A stretch of DNA of 64,000 nucleotides from an uncultured Clostridia bacterium (GTDB lineage Bacteria > Bacillota > Clostridia > Christensenellales > Borkfalkiaceae), in assembly GCA_934278995.1 (NCBI GenBank), contig CAKQWM010000009.1, positions 1 through 64,000 of the forward strand, in the 5' to 3' direction. This document shows, piece by piece, positions 24,890 through 33,577 of the stretch. The translations under genes were made by a program, and so were the position numbers. Position 1 is the first letter of the stretch; each line of letters opens with the position of its first letter. A model generated the notes under the pieces. The model saw nothing but the letters and a program-made list of their open reading frames with translations, made no database searches and was not told the DNA's origin.

Positions 24890-25954
24890 ATGGCAAATGT
24901 AAGAGTTGCAATTAACGGTTTCGGCAGAATAGGTCGTCTTGCTTTCAGACAAATGTTCGGCGCAAAGGGCTACACTATCGTTGCTATCAACGATTTGACC
25001 AGCCCCAAAATGCTCGCTCATCTTCTTAAGTACGACTCCACTCAGGGTAACTACGCAAGAGAACATCAGGTAGATTACAAGGACGCCGTTCTAAGTGAGG
25101 ACGGAAAGACCGTAGTAACCCCCGGCTCCATTACCGTTGACGGCAAAGAAATCACTATTTATGCTTGCCCGAAGGCACAGGATCTTCCCTGGAAGAAACT
25201 TAAAGTTGACGTAGTTTTGGAATGTACCGGTTTCTACACCAAGAAGGAAAAGGCTCAGGCTCACATCGACGCCGGCGCTAAGAACGTCGTTATTTCCGCT
25301 CCTGCCGGAAACGATCTTCCCACCATCGTTTACAACGTAAACCACAACGTCTTAACAAAAGACGATCATATCATTTCCGCGGCAAGTTGCACTACCAACT
25401 GCCTCGCTCCCATGGCTAAGGCTTTGAACGATTACGCTCCTATCGTATCCGGTATCATGACTACCGTTCACGCATATACGGGCGATCAGATGCCTTTGGA
25501 CGGACCGCAGAGAAAGGGTGATTTAAGAAGAAGTCGCGCGTGCGCTATCAATATCGTTCCCAACTCCACCGGTGCGGCGAAAGCCATCGGTCTTGTTATC
25601 CCCGAACTTAACGGTAAACTTATCGGTTCCGCTCAACGCGTTCCTACCGCTACCGGCTCCACCACTATTTTAGTTGCCGTCGTTAAAGGTAAAGACATCA
25701 CCGTTGAAAGCATCAACGCCGCCATGAAGGCTCAGGCTAACGAATCTTTCGGTTACAACGAAGATCAAATCGTTTCTTCCGACGTTATCGGTATGAAGTA
25801 CGGTTCTTTATTCGACGCTACTCAGACCATGGTTCAGAAGATCGACGAAGACACCTATCAGGTACAAGTAGTTTCCTGGTACGATAACGAAAACTCTTAC
25901 ACCTCTCAGATGGTAAGAACCATTAAGTATTTCTCCGAAATAGAAAAAGCGTAA
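24890..25954 (+). CDS. gap: glyceraldehyde-3-phosphate dehydrogenase, type I
   Basis: 354 aa, slightly longer than the usual ~335. NAD-binding INGFGRIGR at the N-terminus; the catalytic C167 in SAASCTTNCLAP; VPNSTGAAKAIG and WYDNENSYTSQMVRT near the C-terminus. Converts glyceraldehyde 3-phosphate to 1,3-bisphosphoglycerate with NAD. The extra length is mostly in the region of residues 60-90. AAGGAG ribosome site; codon use is C-rich and strongly biased like the ribosomal genes, so it is highly expressed. Monocistronic between its own promoter and terminator. Confidence 0.96.
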   Translation: MANVRVAINGFGRIGRLAFRQMFGAKGYTIVAINDLTSPKMLAHLLKYDSTQGNYAREHQVDYKDAVLSEDGKTVVTPGSITVDGKEITIYACPKAQDLPWKKLKVDVVLECTGFYTKKEKAQAHIDAGAKNVVISAPAGNDLPTIVYNVNHNVLTKDDHIISAASCTTNCLAPMAKALNDYAPIVSGIMTTVHAYTGDQMPLDGPQRKGDLRRSRACAINIVPNSTGAAKAIGLVIPELNGKLIGSAQRVPTATGSTTILVAVVKGKDITVESINAAMKAQANESFGYNEDQIVSSDVIGMKYGSLFDATQTMVQKIDEDTYQVQVVSWYDNENSYTSQMVRTIKYFSEIEKA

Positions 25955-26036
25955 AGGTTTTTATCGGGGTTAAGACGTATTTCTTAACAACTGAATAATA
26001 TCGGAAGTTGTATTTTCCGAAAATCAAATAATAACG

Positions 26037-26069
26037 TCGCCCTCTTTTTTGAAAGAGGGCGATTTTTTT
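26037..26069 (+). terminator. terminator of gapA
   Basis: TCGCCCTCTTT (26037-26047) pairs with AAAGAGGGCGA (26052-26062), followed by seven T. Confidence 0.9.
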
Positions 26070-26403
26070 AATCAAATCCGCTTTTTATACCGCGCGACAG
26101 ACGCTTTTTTCACCGCGCGACAGATAAGAATTTGTTGTAAACGGCTCGTTTTTCTTGCGCCCGCTTTTTCTTTCAATAATCAAATCAAACTTTAAAAGTA
26201 ATAGCATAATGAACTTAATCGTACTTAAAAAGCCACCTACAAGCCCGTTATCGTCGATTTTTATGGACATTAACGCACGTAAAACAAGACGCCGCGGATT
26301 ATTTTTTATCTTTTGGCGGATTATTTTTTATCTTTTGAAAGAAGATGCAATTTAAAAAAGCCTTTTCAAAACGGACAAATTCTTGTAAATCGGCTTGCGG
26401 AAC
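26070..26403. other. intergenic region with a short direct repeat and motif copy 8
   Basis: No gene is supported. The 13-mer ACCGCGCGACAGA is repeated at 26089 and 26112. Motif copy 8 lies at 26236. The rest is AT-rich with no other structure I could see. Confidence 0.5.
26236..26253 (+). repeat. dispersed motif, copy 8
   Basis: CCTACAAGCCCGTTATCG with an AAAAAG 5' flank and TCGATTTTTATGG 3' flank. Intergenic; one mismatch (C for T). Confidence 0.75.
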
Positions 26404-26432
26404 TTGACAAAAACAACGAATAAAGGTATATT
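26404..26432 (+). promoter_or_regulatory. promoter of the chromate-transporter gene
   Basis: Consensus TTGACA (26404-26409), a 17-bp spacer and TATATT (26427-26432). Start near 26439 leaves a leader of about 124 nt. Confidence 0.8.
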
Positions 26433-26445
26433 ATAAATCTGCCTT

Positions 26446-26530
26446 ATCCCCGTGTCGGGAGCGTGAAACAAAAAACGATTTTTAAATCGGTAAAGCAGTC
26501 GATATTAACTAAACGCTCCGCGCGGGCAAA
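26446..26530 (+). promoter_or_regulatory. structured leader upstream of chrA (candidate cis-regulatory RNA)
   Basis: Within the leader, GGAGCG (26457-26462) can pair with CGCTCC (26514-26519), extended by CCCG/CGGG. It encloses a CGATTT/AAATCG hairpin. The 5' CCCG can instead pair locally with CGGG (26450-26459), so two folds compete. I do not recognise a known riboswitch class. Confidence 0.4.
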
Positions 26531-26562
26531 TAAAACAGAACTTAAAAAGAGGACGCGACGTA

Positions 26563-28011
26563 ATGAAAAAACTGAAAGACGCATTTGAACTGTTCTTGTT
26601 GTTTTTTAAAATAGGTTTATTCACTTTTGGCGGAGGTTACGCGATGATTTCGCTGATTTCGCACGAAGTGGTAGAAAAGCGTAAATATCTCGGCGCGGAA
26701 GAATTTTCCGACGTCGTCGCCATAGCGGAATCGACGCCGGGACCTATAGCGATAAACAGTGCGACCTACATAGGTTATAAACGCGCCGGCATATTCGGTT
26801 CCGTAATGGCTACTATCGGCGTATCGTTGCCGTCGCTTATCATAATATACCTTATTTCGCTGTTCTTTTCAAAGGTGCTTGAGTATCCTGTAGTTAATAA
26901 AGCCTTTCAGGGCATACAGTGCGGTGTTTCGATACTCATAATATCGGCGGGCATAAAACTTATGAAAAACGTAAAAAAGAACGCAATTTCTTACGTTTTG
27001 ACCTTTATAAGTTTTGCGCTTTTGACGGTAATCAATTTTACGTCGCTGAATATCTCGACGATATACTTCGTGATAGTCGGCGCCGTTCTGGGCGTTTTAA
27101 TATATTATCGTCCTAAGAAAAAAGCCGATAACGGGCTTATAGGTGAGGATTTGAAAAACAATTCCGAAGAAAACCCCCATGATAAAATCGTTAATGCGGA
27201 CGAAAAAACAGCCGACCTTAAGGTAGAACCGCTAAAAGGAGGCGAAAACGAAGAAGTCAAACGTAAACGCCCCGTAAAGCCTAAAACGATAATTCCGCTT
27301 GCGATATCGCTTTTCGTTCTTTCAGGCTTGCTGTTTTTCGGCGGAATATATAAAATAATCTGTAAAGACGCAATCGAAATTTTATCTACGTCGAACGCGT
27401 ACAGATATTTTTTAAGCGTAAGCGAGTTATTCGCAACGTTTTTTAAAGTCGGTTTGTTTTCTTTCGGCGGAGGGTACGGAATGCTTCCTTTAATGCTTGA
27501 AGAAACCGTCGGAAAAGGTTGGCTTACCGAAGCCGAATTTGCAAGTTTTCTTGCCGTGGCAGAATCGACGCCGGGACCTATAGCGATAAATATGGCAACG
27601 TACGTCGGAAGTACGCAAGGCGGGCTTTACGGACCTATAGGCGGACTTTTTGGCTCGATTATGGCTACGATAGGAGTAATAGTTCCGTCACTTACGATAA
27701 TTCTTTTAATAGTAGCGGTTTTGAAAAACTTTCTGCAATATAAGGCTGTGCGCGCCGCTCTTTACGGTATGAAACCGGTAATCTGCGGTATGATACTCGC
27801 AACCGGCTTTAACCTCGTAATGACGAACGTTTTTCCGAATTTCGACAAATTCGATTTCACTGACTTTGGTTGGGTTTCGCTCGTTATCACCGTAGTTATA
27901 GCAATTACGGCGACGGTTTATAAAAAATTACGCAAAAAAAATGCTTCGCCGATAATGCTTATAGTCGTATCGGCGGCGCTCGGAATTTTGCTCAACTTAA
28001 ACGCTTTATAA
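26563..28011 (+). CDS. chrA: chromate transporter, fused two-domain ChrA
   Basis: 482 aa. CHR-superfamily membrane protein; characterised members export chromate, and the anaerobe homologues have unknown anions. Two homologous halves are visible: FKIGLFTFGGGYAMI and AESTPGPIAIN near residues 12-70, then FKVGLFSFGGGYGML and AESTPGPIAIN in the second half. A hydrophilic linker of about 60 residues (about 185-245) joins them, and a motif copy lies in it. Many Firmicutes carry the halves as two separate genes. Confidence 0.85.
   Translation: MKKLKDAFELFLLFFKIGLFTFGGGYAMISLISHEVVEKRKYLGAEEFSDVVAIAESTPGPIAINSATYIGYKRAGIFGSVMATIGVSLPSLIIIYLISLFFSKVLEYPVVNKAFQGIQCGVSILIISAGIKLMKNVKKNAISYVLTFISFALLTVINFTSLNISTIYFVIVGAVLGVLIYYRPKKKADNGLIGEDLKNNSEENPHDKIVNADEKTADLKVEPLKGGENEEVKRKRPVKPKTIIPLAISLFVLSGLLFFGGIYKIICKDAIEILSTSNAYRYFLSVSELFATFFKVGLFSFGGGYGMLPLMLEETVGKGWLTEAEFASFLAVAESTPGPIAINMATYVGSTQGGLYGPIGGLFGSIMATIGVIVPSLTIILLIVAVLKNFLQYKAVRAALYGMKPVICGMILATGFNLVMTNVFPNFDKFDFTDFGWVSLVITVVIAITATVYKKLRKKNASPIMLIVVSAALGILLNLNAL
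27126..27143 (-). repeat. dispersed motif, copy 9 (in chrA linker)
   Basis: Exact CCTATAAGCCCGTTATCG on the minus strand. The gene reads A-D-N-G-L-I-G in the variable linker between its two halves. Confidence 0.85.
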
Positions 28012-28098
28012 CCTTTGAGTTACTCTATGACGCCTGAGTTAAAGGCTTTACAACTTAACCGTGTAAATAAACTTTCTTAACCGTCGTTTTCGGGATAA

Positions 28099-28161
28099 TT
28101 TGACGGCGATTGACGATAATTTGACGTTAATCGACGGTGGTTTGACGTTAATCGACGATAA
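28099..28161 (+). repeat. three tandem 21-bp repeats
   Basis: Units at 28099-28119, 28120-28140 and 28141-28161 share TTTGACGxxxATxGACGxxxx; the second and third match over TTTGACGTTAATCGACG. They lie 60 bp upstream of the lipoprotein promoter and could be an operator array or a slippage product. Confidence 0.7.
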
Positions 28162-28220
28162 AACAACCTTAAAAGTAAATATATTATATACCTATACCCG
28201 TGAAATCGTGCGATAATCGA

Positions 28221-28249
28221 TTGACAAACGGTATATAAAATGATAAAAT
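28221..28249 (+). promoter_or_regulatory. promoter of the LRR lipoprotein gene
   Basis: Consensus TTGACA (28221-28226), a 17-bp spacer and TAAAAT (28244-28249). Confidence 0.8.
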
Positions 28250-28304
28250 ACAATACAGCATTTGACGCGCCCGTTATTACCAAAGGCGCTATTATGGAGT
28301 AATT

Positions 28305-29498
28305 ATGAAAAAAATATTAAACTATTTGTTATGTTTAGCGCTTTTGGTTTGCTGTTTTTCTGTAGTTGCCTGCAACGACGACAAAGGTAACGCAAGCAAA
28401 AAGGAACTCGGCTTTACTTACGAACTCGTTAAAGGGGATAAGTCGGAGGAAGATTATCTTAAAGTTACGGGCTACAACGTTTCGGACGAAGTAACCGAAC
28501 TCGTTTCCCGTAAAAATTTTGCGGCGGAAGCCGTACAAGCGGTTTCTAAAATCGAAGTTCCCTCTCAAAATGTTGAGTATAAGCGTAACGGTACGGCAGT
28601 AGGTACTTATCCCGTTAAAGAAATTGCGGAAAGCGCGTTTTCGGGGATGCTTTTCGTTAAAGAAGTCGTAATACCTTCAAATATCGAAACTATCGGCAGC
28701 GCTTGTTTATCCGGTTGCGTTAATCTCGAAAAATTAACCGTTCCCTTCGTCGGAAACAAAAAAGAAGGCAACGTCAATTCCAAAAAGACGCTGGCGTATT
28801 TGTTCGGTTCTTCCGAAGTAACCGGTACGACTTCCACGACCGTTAAATACAACTCGTCCGGTTCCTTTACCGTTTATGTTCCGAATAGTCTTAAAACCGT
28901 CGTTTTAACAGGTTCTGCCGTCGGCGAATACGCTTTTTACGGTTTATCGGGCGTTGAAGAAGTCGTTCTTCCCGCCGAGGTAACAGAATACGGCGCTTAC
29001 GCTTTCGCAAACATGACTTCGTTATATAAGTTTGCTATCGGTAGTAACGTAACAAAAATTTCCGAATCGGCTTTCTCGGGTTGCACCGCGCTTGTTAACC
29101 CTAAGTTTGACGACGCGGCGGCGTTGACTTATATAGGTAACTCGGCTTTCTCGGGTTGCACGCTTTTAGGTAGCAGCGTCAATGGCGGCAGTTACGTCGC
29201 AAGCGAAAATCTGACCTATATCGGCGCGAACGCGTTTAACGGTTGCACCGCTTTGGAAACGGTTGACCTTTCTAAATTATCCGGAAAAACCGTTACGATA
29301 AGAGAAAACGCTTTCAAGGGCTTGACTGCTCTTAAAAAAGTAGTAATCCCCACCGACGTTACGAAAATTACTTTCGGTAACCTCGTATTCGCAGGTTGCA
29401 CTGCTTTGGAAAAAGCAAACGTTACTAATCACGATAAAGTTGCCGATTTAAAATTGTTCGATTTCGATTACGCTAAGGATAAAGGCGCAACGGAATAA
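28305..29498 (+). CDS. leucine-rich-repeat (BspA-type) lipoprotein
   Basis: 397 aa. A lipoprotein signal (basic start, hydrophobic core, lipobox VVAC with C23) should anchor it outside the membrane. The body is made of LRR_5-type repeats with the pattern AFxGCxxLxxVxxP: for example SACLSGCVNLEKLTVP, AFSGCTALVNP, AFSGCTLLGSS and AFNGCTALETVDL. Such repeats bind proteins or surfaces; the partner is unknown. A GGAG ribosome site precedes ATG 28305. Monocistronic. Confidence 0.85.
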   Translation: MKKILNYLLCLALLVCCFSVVACNDDKGNASKKELGFTYELVKGDKSEEDYLKVTGYNVSDEVTELVSRKNFAAEAVQAVSKIEVPSQNVEYKRNGTAVGTYPVKEIAESAFSGMLFVKEVVIPSNIETIGSACLSGCVNLEKLTVPFVGNKKEGNVNSKKTLAYLFGSSEVTGTTSTTVKYNSSGSFTVYVPNSLKTVVLTGSAVGEYAFYGLSGVEEVVLPAEVTEYGAYAFANMTSLYKFAIGSNVTKISESAFSGCTALVNPKFDDAAALTYIGNSAFSGCTLLGSSVNGGSYVASENLTYIGANAFNGCTALETVDLSKLSGKTVTIRENAFKGLTALKKVVIPTDVTKITFGNLVFAGCTALEKANVTNHDKVADLKLFDFDYAKDKGATE

Positions 29499-29521
29499 TC
29501 AGACAAATTAAATAAATAATG

Positions 29522-29548
29522 CGCTCGTCTTTTAAGGCGAGCGTATTT
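29522..29548. terminator. terminator between convergent genes
   Basis: CGCTCG..CTT pairs with AAG..CGAGCG (29522-29543), followed by an AT-rich TATTTTAT. It can serve the lipoprotein gene. Confidence 0.7.
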
Positions 29549-29599
29549 TATAAAACAAAGACTTGCTATTAAGTAACAAACGATACCTCTAACCGCATT

Positions 29600-30394
29600 T
29601 TACCGTTTGTTTTCGTTCAACAAAGTAAGTAAGTCGTCTTTATGGTCAAACGGCTTAATTTTTCCGAAAAACAAGGCTATAAGCCCGTAAACGAAGAAAA
29701 TCGTTCCGCTTACGAAGTAATAAACGGGGTAAAAAACAAAAAAGCCGAGCGCAATAAGGCATGTGCCGTACAGTATAAGTTTTTTACCGTTGGTTTTATA
29801 AAAAAGGGCTTTTAAAAGTTTTCTTTCAGGCTTTACGGCTTTATCGATTTTCGGCAAAAGATCGTACTTTTCAAAAAGCGGTATTACGCTTTTCGTACGA
29901 AGAATAATTATTTTTTCAGAGCAACTCAAGTCGGAAGAAAACCTGTCCGAAATTATAACGAGTTTTTCGTCGTCGAAAGGGCGGTTTCTATATAACTTCA
30001 GAAGTTCGTTAAAATTAAGTTCTTCAGGCAAAAATACGGGCAATACGCTTACGCCGTTAACCGAAAAGTAACCGTTATTTCGTTTATAAACCAAACCGAG
30101 TTTGTTTAAAAGTTCGCCGAAGATTTTTTGAATCTGTTTTTGCGAACGCGTATTAAGCGCAAAAAGCGCGTCGGTTTCCTTGACTTTTTTACACTTAATA
30201 TCCCGTTTTCTTTCTTCGTTTTTGCCGAAAATGCCGTAAGCGCAAAAACTTACGGAAAAAGCGATTGCCAGCGAAAAAATTACTCTTAACGCAGGCGATA
30301 AATCGATAAAACCGAAAGGTATAATCACTATAAAAAAAGAAAAAGCGAATACTATAAGCGAGTTAAGTATCGCGGGTAAACTAAAAGATTTCAT
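29600..30394 (-). CDS. hypothetical membrane protein
   Basis: 264 aa, not recognised. Two hydrophobic helices at the N-terminus (about 8-30 and 33-55), a central soluble domain of about 120 residues rich in Lys and Asp, then two more helices (about 205-245). The soluble part sits between membrane pairs, so it is probably cytosolic. The first bases of motif-like sequence (CTATAAGCCCG at 29677) lie in its 3' end. Divergent from nadD, with only 71 bp between. Confidence 0.6.
   Translation of the reverse strand: MKSFSLPAILNSLIVFAFSFFIVIIPFGFIDLSPALRVIFSLAIAFSVSFCAYGIFGKNEERKRDIKCKKVKETDALFALNTRSQKQIQKIFGELLNKLGLVYKRNNGYFSVNGVSVLPVFLPEELNFNELLKLYRNRPFDDEKLVIISDRFSSDLSCSEKIIILRTKSVIPLFEKYDLLPKIDKAVKPERKLLKALFYKTNGKKLILYGTCLIALGFFVFYPVYYFVSGTIFFVYGLIALFFGKIKPFDHKDDLLTLLNENKR
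29677..29693 (+). repeat. dispersed motif, weak copy
   Basis: CTATAAGCCCGTAAACG: the left half matches exactly, the right half has decayed. Inside the minus-strand membrane-protein gene. Confidence 0.4.
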
Positions 30395-30430
30395 ATCGTG
30401 AATTATTGCCGAAAAGTCTATTGATTATTC

Positions 30431-30459
30431 TTGAAAAACTCACTTGTTTGTGATAAAAT
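30431..30459 (+). promoter_or_regulatory. promoter of nadD-yqeK (leaderless start)
   Basis: TTGAAA (30431-30436), a 17-bp spacer and TAAAAT (30454-30459). The expected start point, 7 nt after the -10, is the A of the ATG at 30466. Confidence 0.75.
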
Positions 30460-30465
30460 GTACGT

Positions 30466-31623
30466 ATGAAAATAGGAATCTATGGGGGATCGTTCGATCC
30501 GCCACACGTCGAACACGTTAAAATTGCGGAAAACTTCATAAAAGAAGCGGGGCTTGATAAATTGTACGTCGTGCCGGCAAACGTTGCTCCTCATAAACCG
30601 TACGCGCACATGATAAGCGGAAAGGACCGTCTTAACATGCTCGATATAGCGTTTGCTTCCTTGTTTAAGGCGATAATCTGCGATTACGAAATAAACGCGG
30701 GCGGAAGCAGTTATACTTATCTTACCGCGGAACGGTTCCGTAAAGAGTTTCCCGAAGCGGAAATATATTTTCTGATGGGGACCGATATGCTCGAAAATTT
30801 TCCTTGCTGGAAAAACCCCGAAATAATTTTAAAAAATGCAAAACTTTTCGTTACGGGACGAAGCGGAGAGGATAAAAACCGCGCGATAAAAACCTTCGTC
30901 GATAAATTCGGCTCGCTCGACCGAGTTGTCTTTTCAGAATTTGAAGGGGAAAAGATATCTTCTACCGACATAAGAAACCGTTTGATGCTCGGGCTTGACG
31001 TTGACGGTAAATTGAACGACGAAGTGTTGGAATATATAAAAAAAGAGGGCTTGTATAAAGGCGACGAAAAAGCAGAATACGTGAGAAAAAGTTTGCCTAT
31101 AAGCCGATTAACGCATACTTTGGGCGTTATGAACCTGTCGAAAACCTACGCTAAAACGCTTAACGAGGACGAAAATAAAGCGACGCTTGCCGCAATGCTT
31201 CACGACGTTGCCAAATATTCCGATCCGAAAGACTTTAAAGGTTTTGTATTGCCGGAAGGCGTTCCTAAACCCGTCGTACATCAATTTTTAGGCGCGTTTA
31301 TTGCGGAAAATATTCTCGGCGTAAAGGACGAAGACGTTTTGAACGCCATACGTTATCACACGACGGGTAGGCCGAATATGAGCAATCTTGAAAAAATCGT
31401 TTTCTTAGCCGACCTTCTGGAGGAAGGACGAAAGTATTCCGACGCGCAAGAATTAAGAGAAGCGGTTAAAAACGATTTTGAAAAAGGCTTTTTGCTTTGT
31501 CTCAGGCGTCTGAAGGATTTTTTGGAAAACTCCGACGAGCCTGTGTATTATCTTTCCGAGGAGTGTTACGACTATTATCTGAAAGATTTGCGACATGAAA
31601 AAACCCATACGAAGAATGATTAA
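30466..31623 (+). CDS. nadD: nicotinate-nucleotide adenylyltransferase fused to YqeK HD hydrolase
   Basis: 385 aa, a fusion of two genes that are adjacent in B. subtilis. Residues 1-195 are NadD (GGSFDPPHVEH, then ISSTDIRNR at 164-172), which adenylates nicotinate mononucleotide for NAD synthesis. Residues 200-380 are YqeK, an HD-domain diadenosine-tetraphosphate hydrolase, with H217 (RLTHTLGV) and H246-D247 (LHDVAK). There is no SD sequence and the promoter places the transcript start at the ATG. rsfS follows after 26 nt, the same order as in B. subtilis. Motif copy 10 covers the codons for PISRLT ahead of H217. Confidence 0.93.
   Translation: MKIGIYGGSFDPPHVEHVKIAENFIKEAGLDKLYVVPANVAPHKPYAHMISGKDRLNMLDIAFASLFKAIICDYEINAGGSSYTYLTAERFRKEFPEAEIYFLMGTDMLENFPCWKNPEIILKNAKLFVTGRSGEDKNRAIKTFVDKFGSLDRVVFSEFEGEKISSTDIRNRLMLGLDVDGKLNDEVLEYIKKEGLYKGDEKAEYVRKSLPISRLTHTLGVMNLSKTYAKTLNEDENKATLAAMLHDVAKYSDPKDFKGFVLPEGVPKPVVHQFLGAFIAENILGVKDEDVLNAIRYHTTGRPNMSNLEKIVFLADLLEEGRKYSDAQELREAVKNDFEKGFLLCLRRLKDFLENSDEPVYYLSEECYDYYLKDLRHEKTHTKND
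31096..31113 (+). repeat. dispersed motif, copy 10 (in nadD-yqeK)
   Basis: CCTATAAGCCGATTAACG, read as P-I-S-R-L-T immediately before the conserved HTLGV of the HD domain, in the same frame as copy 1. Confidence 0.65.
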
Positions 31624-31649
31624 AAAATATAAAAAACGGAGATATTAAA

Positions 31650-32006
31650 GTGGAAAATAATTATCCTCAGACGCTTGCCGACGGCATTTGTAAATTTTTG
31701 TCGCAAAAAAAGGCGCAGGACATAGTAAAAATTTACGTTGCAGATAAAACCATTATTGCAGATTATTTCATAATAGCAAGCGGAAGATCGACTACGCAGG
31801 TACATTCTTTATGCGATAACGTAGAAGAATTCTGCTCCAAAGAGTACGGCATTGACGTTAAACGCCGCGAGGGCGTATCCGAAGGCAGATGGGCGGTACT
31901 CGATTTCGGTGAAGTAATAGTTCACGTTTTCGACGACGAACAAAGGCTTTTCTATCATCTTGAAAGACTTTGGGGCGAAGGCGAAAAGTTTATCGATGAA
32001 GAATAA
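31650..32006 (+). CDS. rsfS: ribosomal silencing factor RsfS
   Basis: 118 aa. Binds L14 and blocks subunit joining when nutrients are scarce. The family blocks IYVADKTIIADYFIIASGRSTTQVHSL and GRWAVLDFGEVIVHVFD are intact. GTG start at 31650 after CGGAGA. Second gene of the nadD-yqeK operon. Confidence 0.95.
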   Translation: MENNYPQTLADGICKFLSQKKAQDIVKIYVADKTIIADYFIIASGRSTTQVHSLCDNVEEFCSKEYGIDVKRREGVSEGRWAVLDFGEVIVHVFDDEQRLFYHLERLWGEGEKFIDEE

Positions 32007-32012
32007 TTTATA

Positions 32013-32048
32013 AAAAACGCCCTATAAGCCCGATAACGACGTTTTTTT
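32013..32048. terminator. terminator containing the dispersed motif, copy 11
   Basis: AAAAAACG pairs with CGTTTTTT across the motif CCTATAAGCCCGATAACG (32021-32038). It sits between the convergent rsfS and the small membrane gene. The inner TTAT arm is replaced by ATAA, so only the outer arms pair. Confidence 0.75.
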
Positions 32049-32061
32049 GTTTTGTTTTCGG

Positions 32062-32310
32062 CTATTTGCCGAGAAGTTTTTTCAAGTCGTTTTTGTTTAC
32101 GAGCGCGGCTTTAACGGATATCGCGTCGCTTTTCTTTGCTTTACGCTTAGGCTTTTTTGATGCCGTAACGTAAAAAATTTCAGGGGCTTTTTGATAAGAC
32201 TTCGGCTTATCAAAATGTTTATACTTGATTAAAACGGCAAAAAAGCCGAGTAAAAGACAAATAATAAACAATAAAAGCACGCAGGTTACGCCTAAAAAAG
32301 ATTCGTCCAT
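32062..32310 (-). CDS. small single-pass membrane protein, hypothetical
   Basis: 82 aa. One N-terminal membrane helix (about residues 8-28), then a strongly basic tail (KKPKRKAKK). An AAGGAAAG site lies 5 nt before its ATG on the minus strand, which supports it as a real gene. Family not recognised. Confidence 0.6.
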   Translation of the reverse strand: MDESFLGVTCVLLLFIICLLLGFFAVLIKYKHFDKPKSYQKAPEIFYVTASKKPKRKAKKSDAISVKAALVNKNDLKKLLGK

Positions 32311-32479
32311 ATTCTTTCCTTTTTATATGTAAGTTCGGTTACTTTGAATATAACATAACCGAAAGACGATATCAGGTCGTAAATTATCGATTTACGTATA
32401 ATTCGGTCGTAATCTCGTTATTATTTATTTTTTAAGGCGTTAAATCGTCTGCAAAAAAACAATAAGGAGGCATTTACAA

Positions 32480-33577
32480 ATGAACGATGAAAAATTAAAC
32501 GAACAAAATACCGATAACGGCAACTTTTTCGACGAATCCGAACAAAATCGTACTGATTTTACAGACGTTCAAAATGCTTATGACGATCAAGCCCGTAACG
32601 AAAAGGACGCAGAACTTTCCGAAGCGGAAGAAAAAGACGATTTATTCGTAACCCTTCCCGCGTCTGACTGCGACGCTGTTAAGATAACGCCCGTCCCACA
32701 AACGACGGAGGACGACGAAGGAGCGGAAAACAACTCTTCGACGGACGTTGAAAAAGCAACGCAAAAAGAGGAAGATATTTCCGATAACGACGGCGAAACC
32801 GCTACGGAAACTCAGCAAGAAGGCGAAGAACCACAACCCGCCTCCTTATACGAAACGGCAAAACTTTTCGGCGTAAGCGAGGAAAAACTTGTGGGCGAAT
32901 TTAACGCTTACAAGGCGTCGAAGTTGTTTAAAAGCATAAATTGGCTGATAATAGACCCTAAAACGGAAGACGAAAAGTTGAAAAGAAATATCGAAAGCGC
33001 CGTTTTACTCGGAATAGAATCGGTTACCGTTTTTCCCGTCAACCTTGAAAACGCGAAAAAATACGCGGGGGACAGGCTTAACGTAAGAGTCGCCGCGTTC
33101 TACCCGTTCGGCGCGGAAACCCTAAAGGCGAGAATCAAATTTATAAAAACAGCGACGCGGCTTAAACCGTCCGCAATAGAAATGCCGATTTTTTTAGGCG
33201 AACTTATTAAAAAAGGTCCTCAGAAAACGGCGAAAGAATGGGCTAAACTTAAAAAGAAAGCGGGTAAAACCGAACTTATCGCGGTTACCGATTTCGATAT
33301 TCTGAAAGAAGAAGAAAAAGGCGCCGTTCTTGCGATGGTTAAACGCGCGGGAATCGAAAAAATAAAAACTTCCACCTGCGTTTTATCCGACGGTGTATCG
33401 GATTTGACGCCCGGTAACCGATCGGGACTTTTTGAAAACGTCAAATTTGAGATAGCGATTAAAAACCCGACGGCGGAAGATCTTTTAAAAGCCTTCGGTT
33501 CGGGCGCAGATACGATATCTTCCATCTACGTCGAAAGCGCGGTTAAAGACGTTAAAAAACTTCTCGGCTGTAAGTAA
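32480..33577 (+). CDS. acidic N-terminal region fused to a degenerate deoxyribose-phosphate-aldolase-like domain
   Basis: 365 aa. Residues 1-115 are a low-complexity Glu/Asp/Asn-rich stretch. From about 120 the chain resembles a DERA TIM barrel: SAVLLGIESVTVFPVN, RVAAFYPFGAETLKARI, and a C-terminal KNPTAEDLLKAFGSGADTI. The Schiff-base motif IKTSTG appears as IKTSTC (K296), but the glycines of the GVKxxGG phosphate loop are missing, so aldolase activity is doubtful. AAGGAGG precedes ATG 32480. It stands alone, with no deoxynucleoside genes nearby. Confidence 0.6.
   Translation: MNDEKLNEQNTDNGNFFDESEQNRTDFTDVQNAYDDQARNEKDAELSEAEEKDDLFVTLPASDCDAVKITPVPQTTEDDEGAENNSSTDVEKATQKEEDISDNDGETATETQQEGEEPQPASLYETAKLFGVSEEKLVGEFNAYKASKLFKSINWLIIDPKTEDEKLKRNIESAVLLGIESVTVFPVNLENAKKYAGDRLNVRVAAFYPFGAETLKARIKFIKTATRLKPSAIEMPIFLGELIKKGPQKTAKEWAKLKKKAGKTELIAVTDFDILKEEEKGAVLAMVKRAGIEKIKTSTCVLSDGVSDLTPGNRSGLFENVKFEIAIKNPTAEDLLKAFGSGADTISSIYVESAVKDVKKLLGCK

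Noticed and set aside
26089..26124. 13-bp direct repeat ACCGCGCGACAGA as an attachment site
   Set aside because: Only two copies 23 bp apart, with no integrase or tRNA end nearby.
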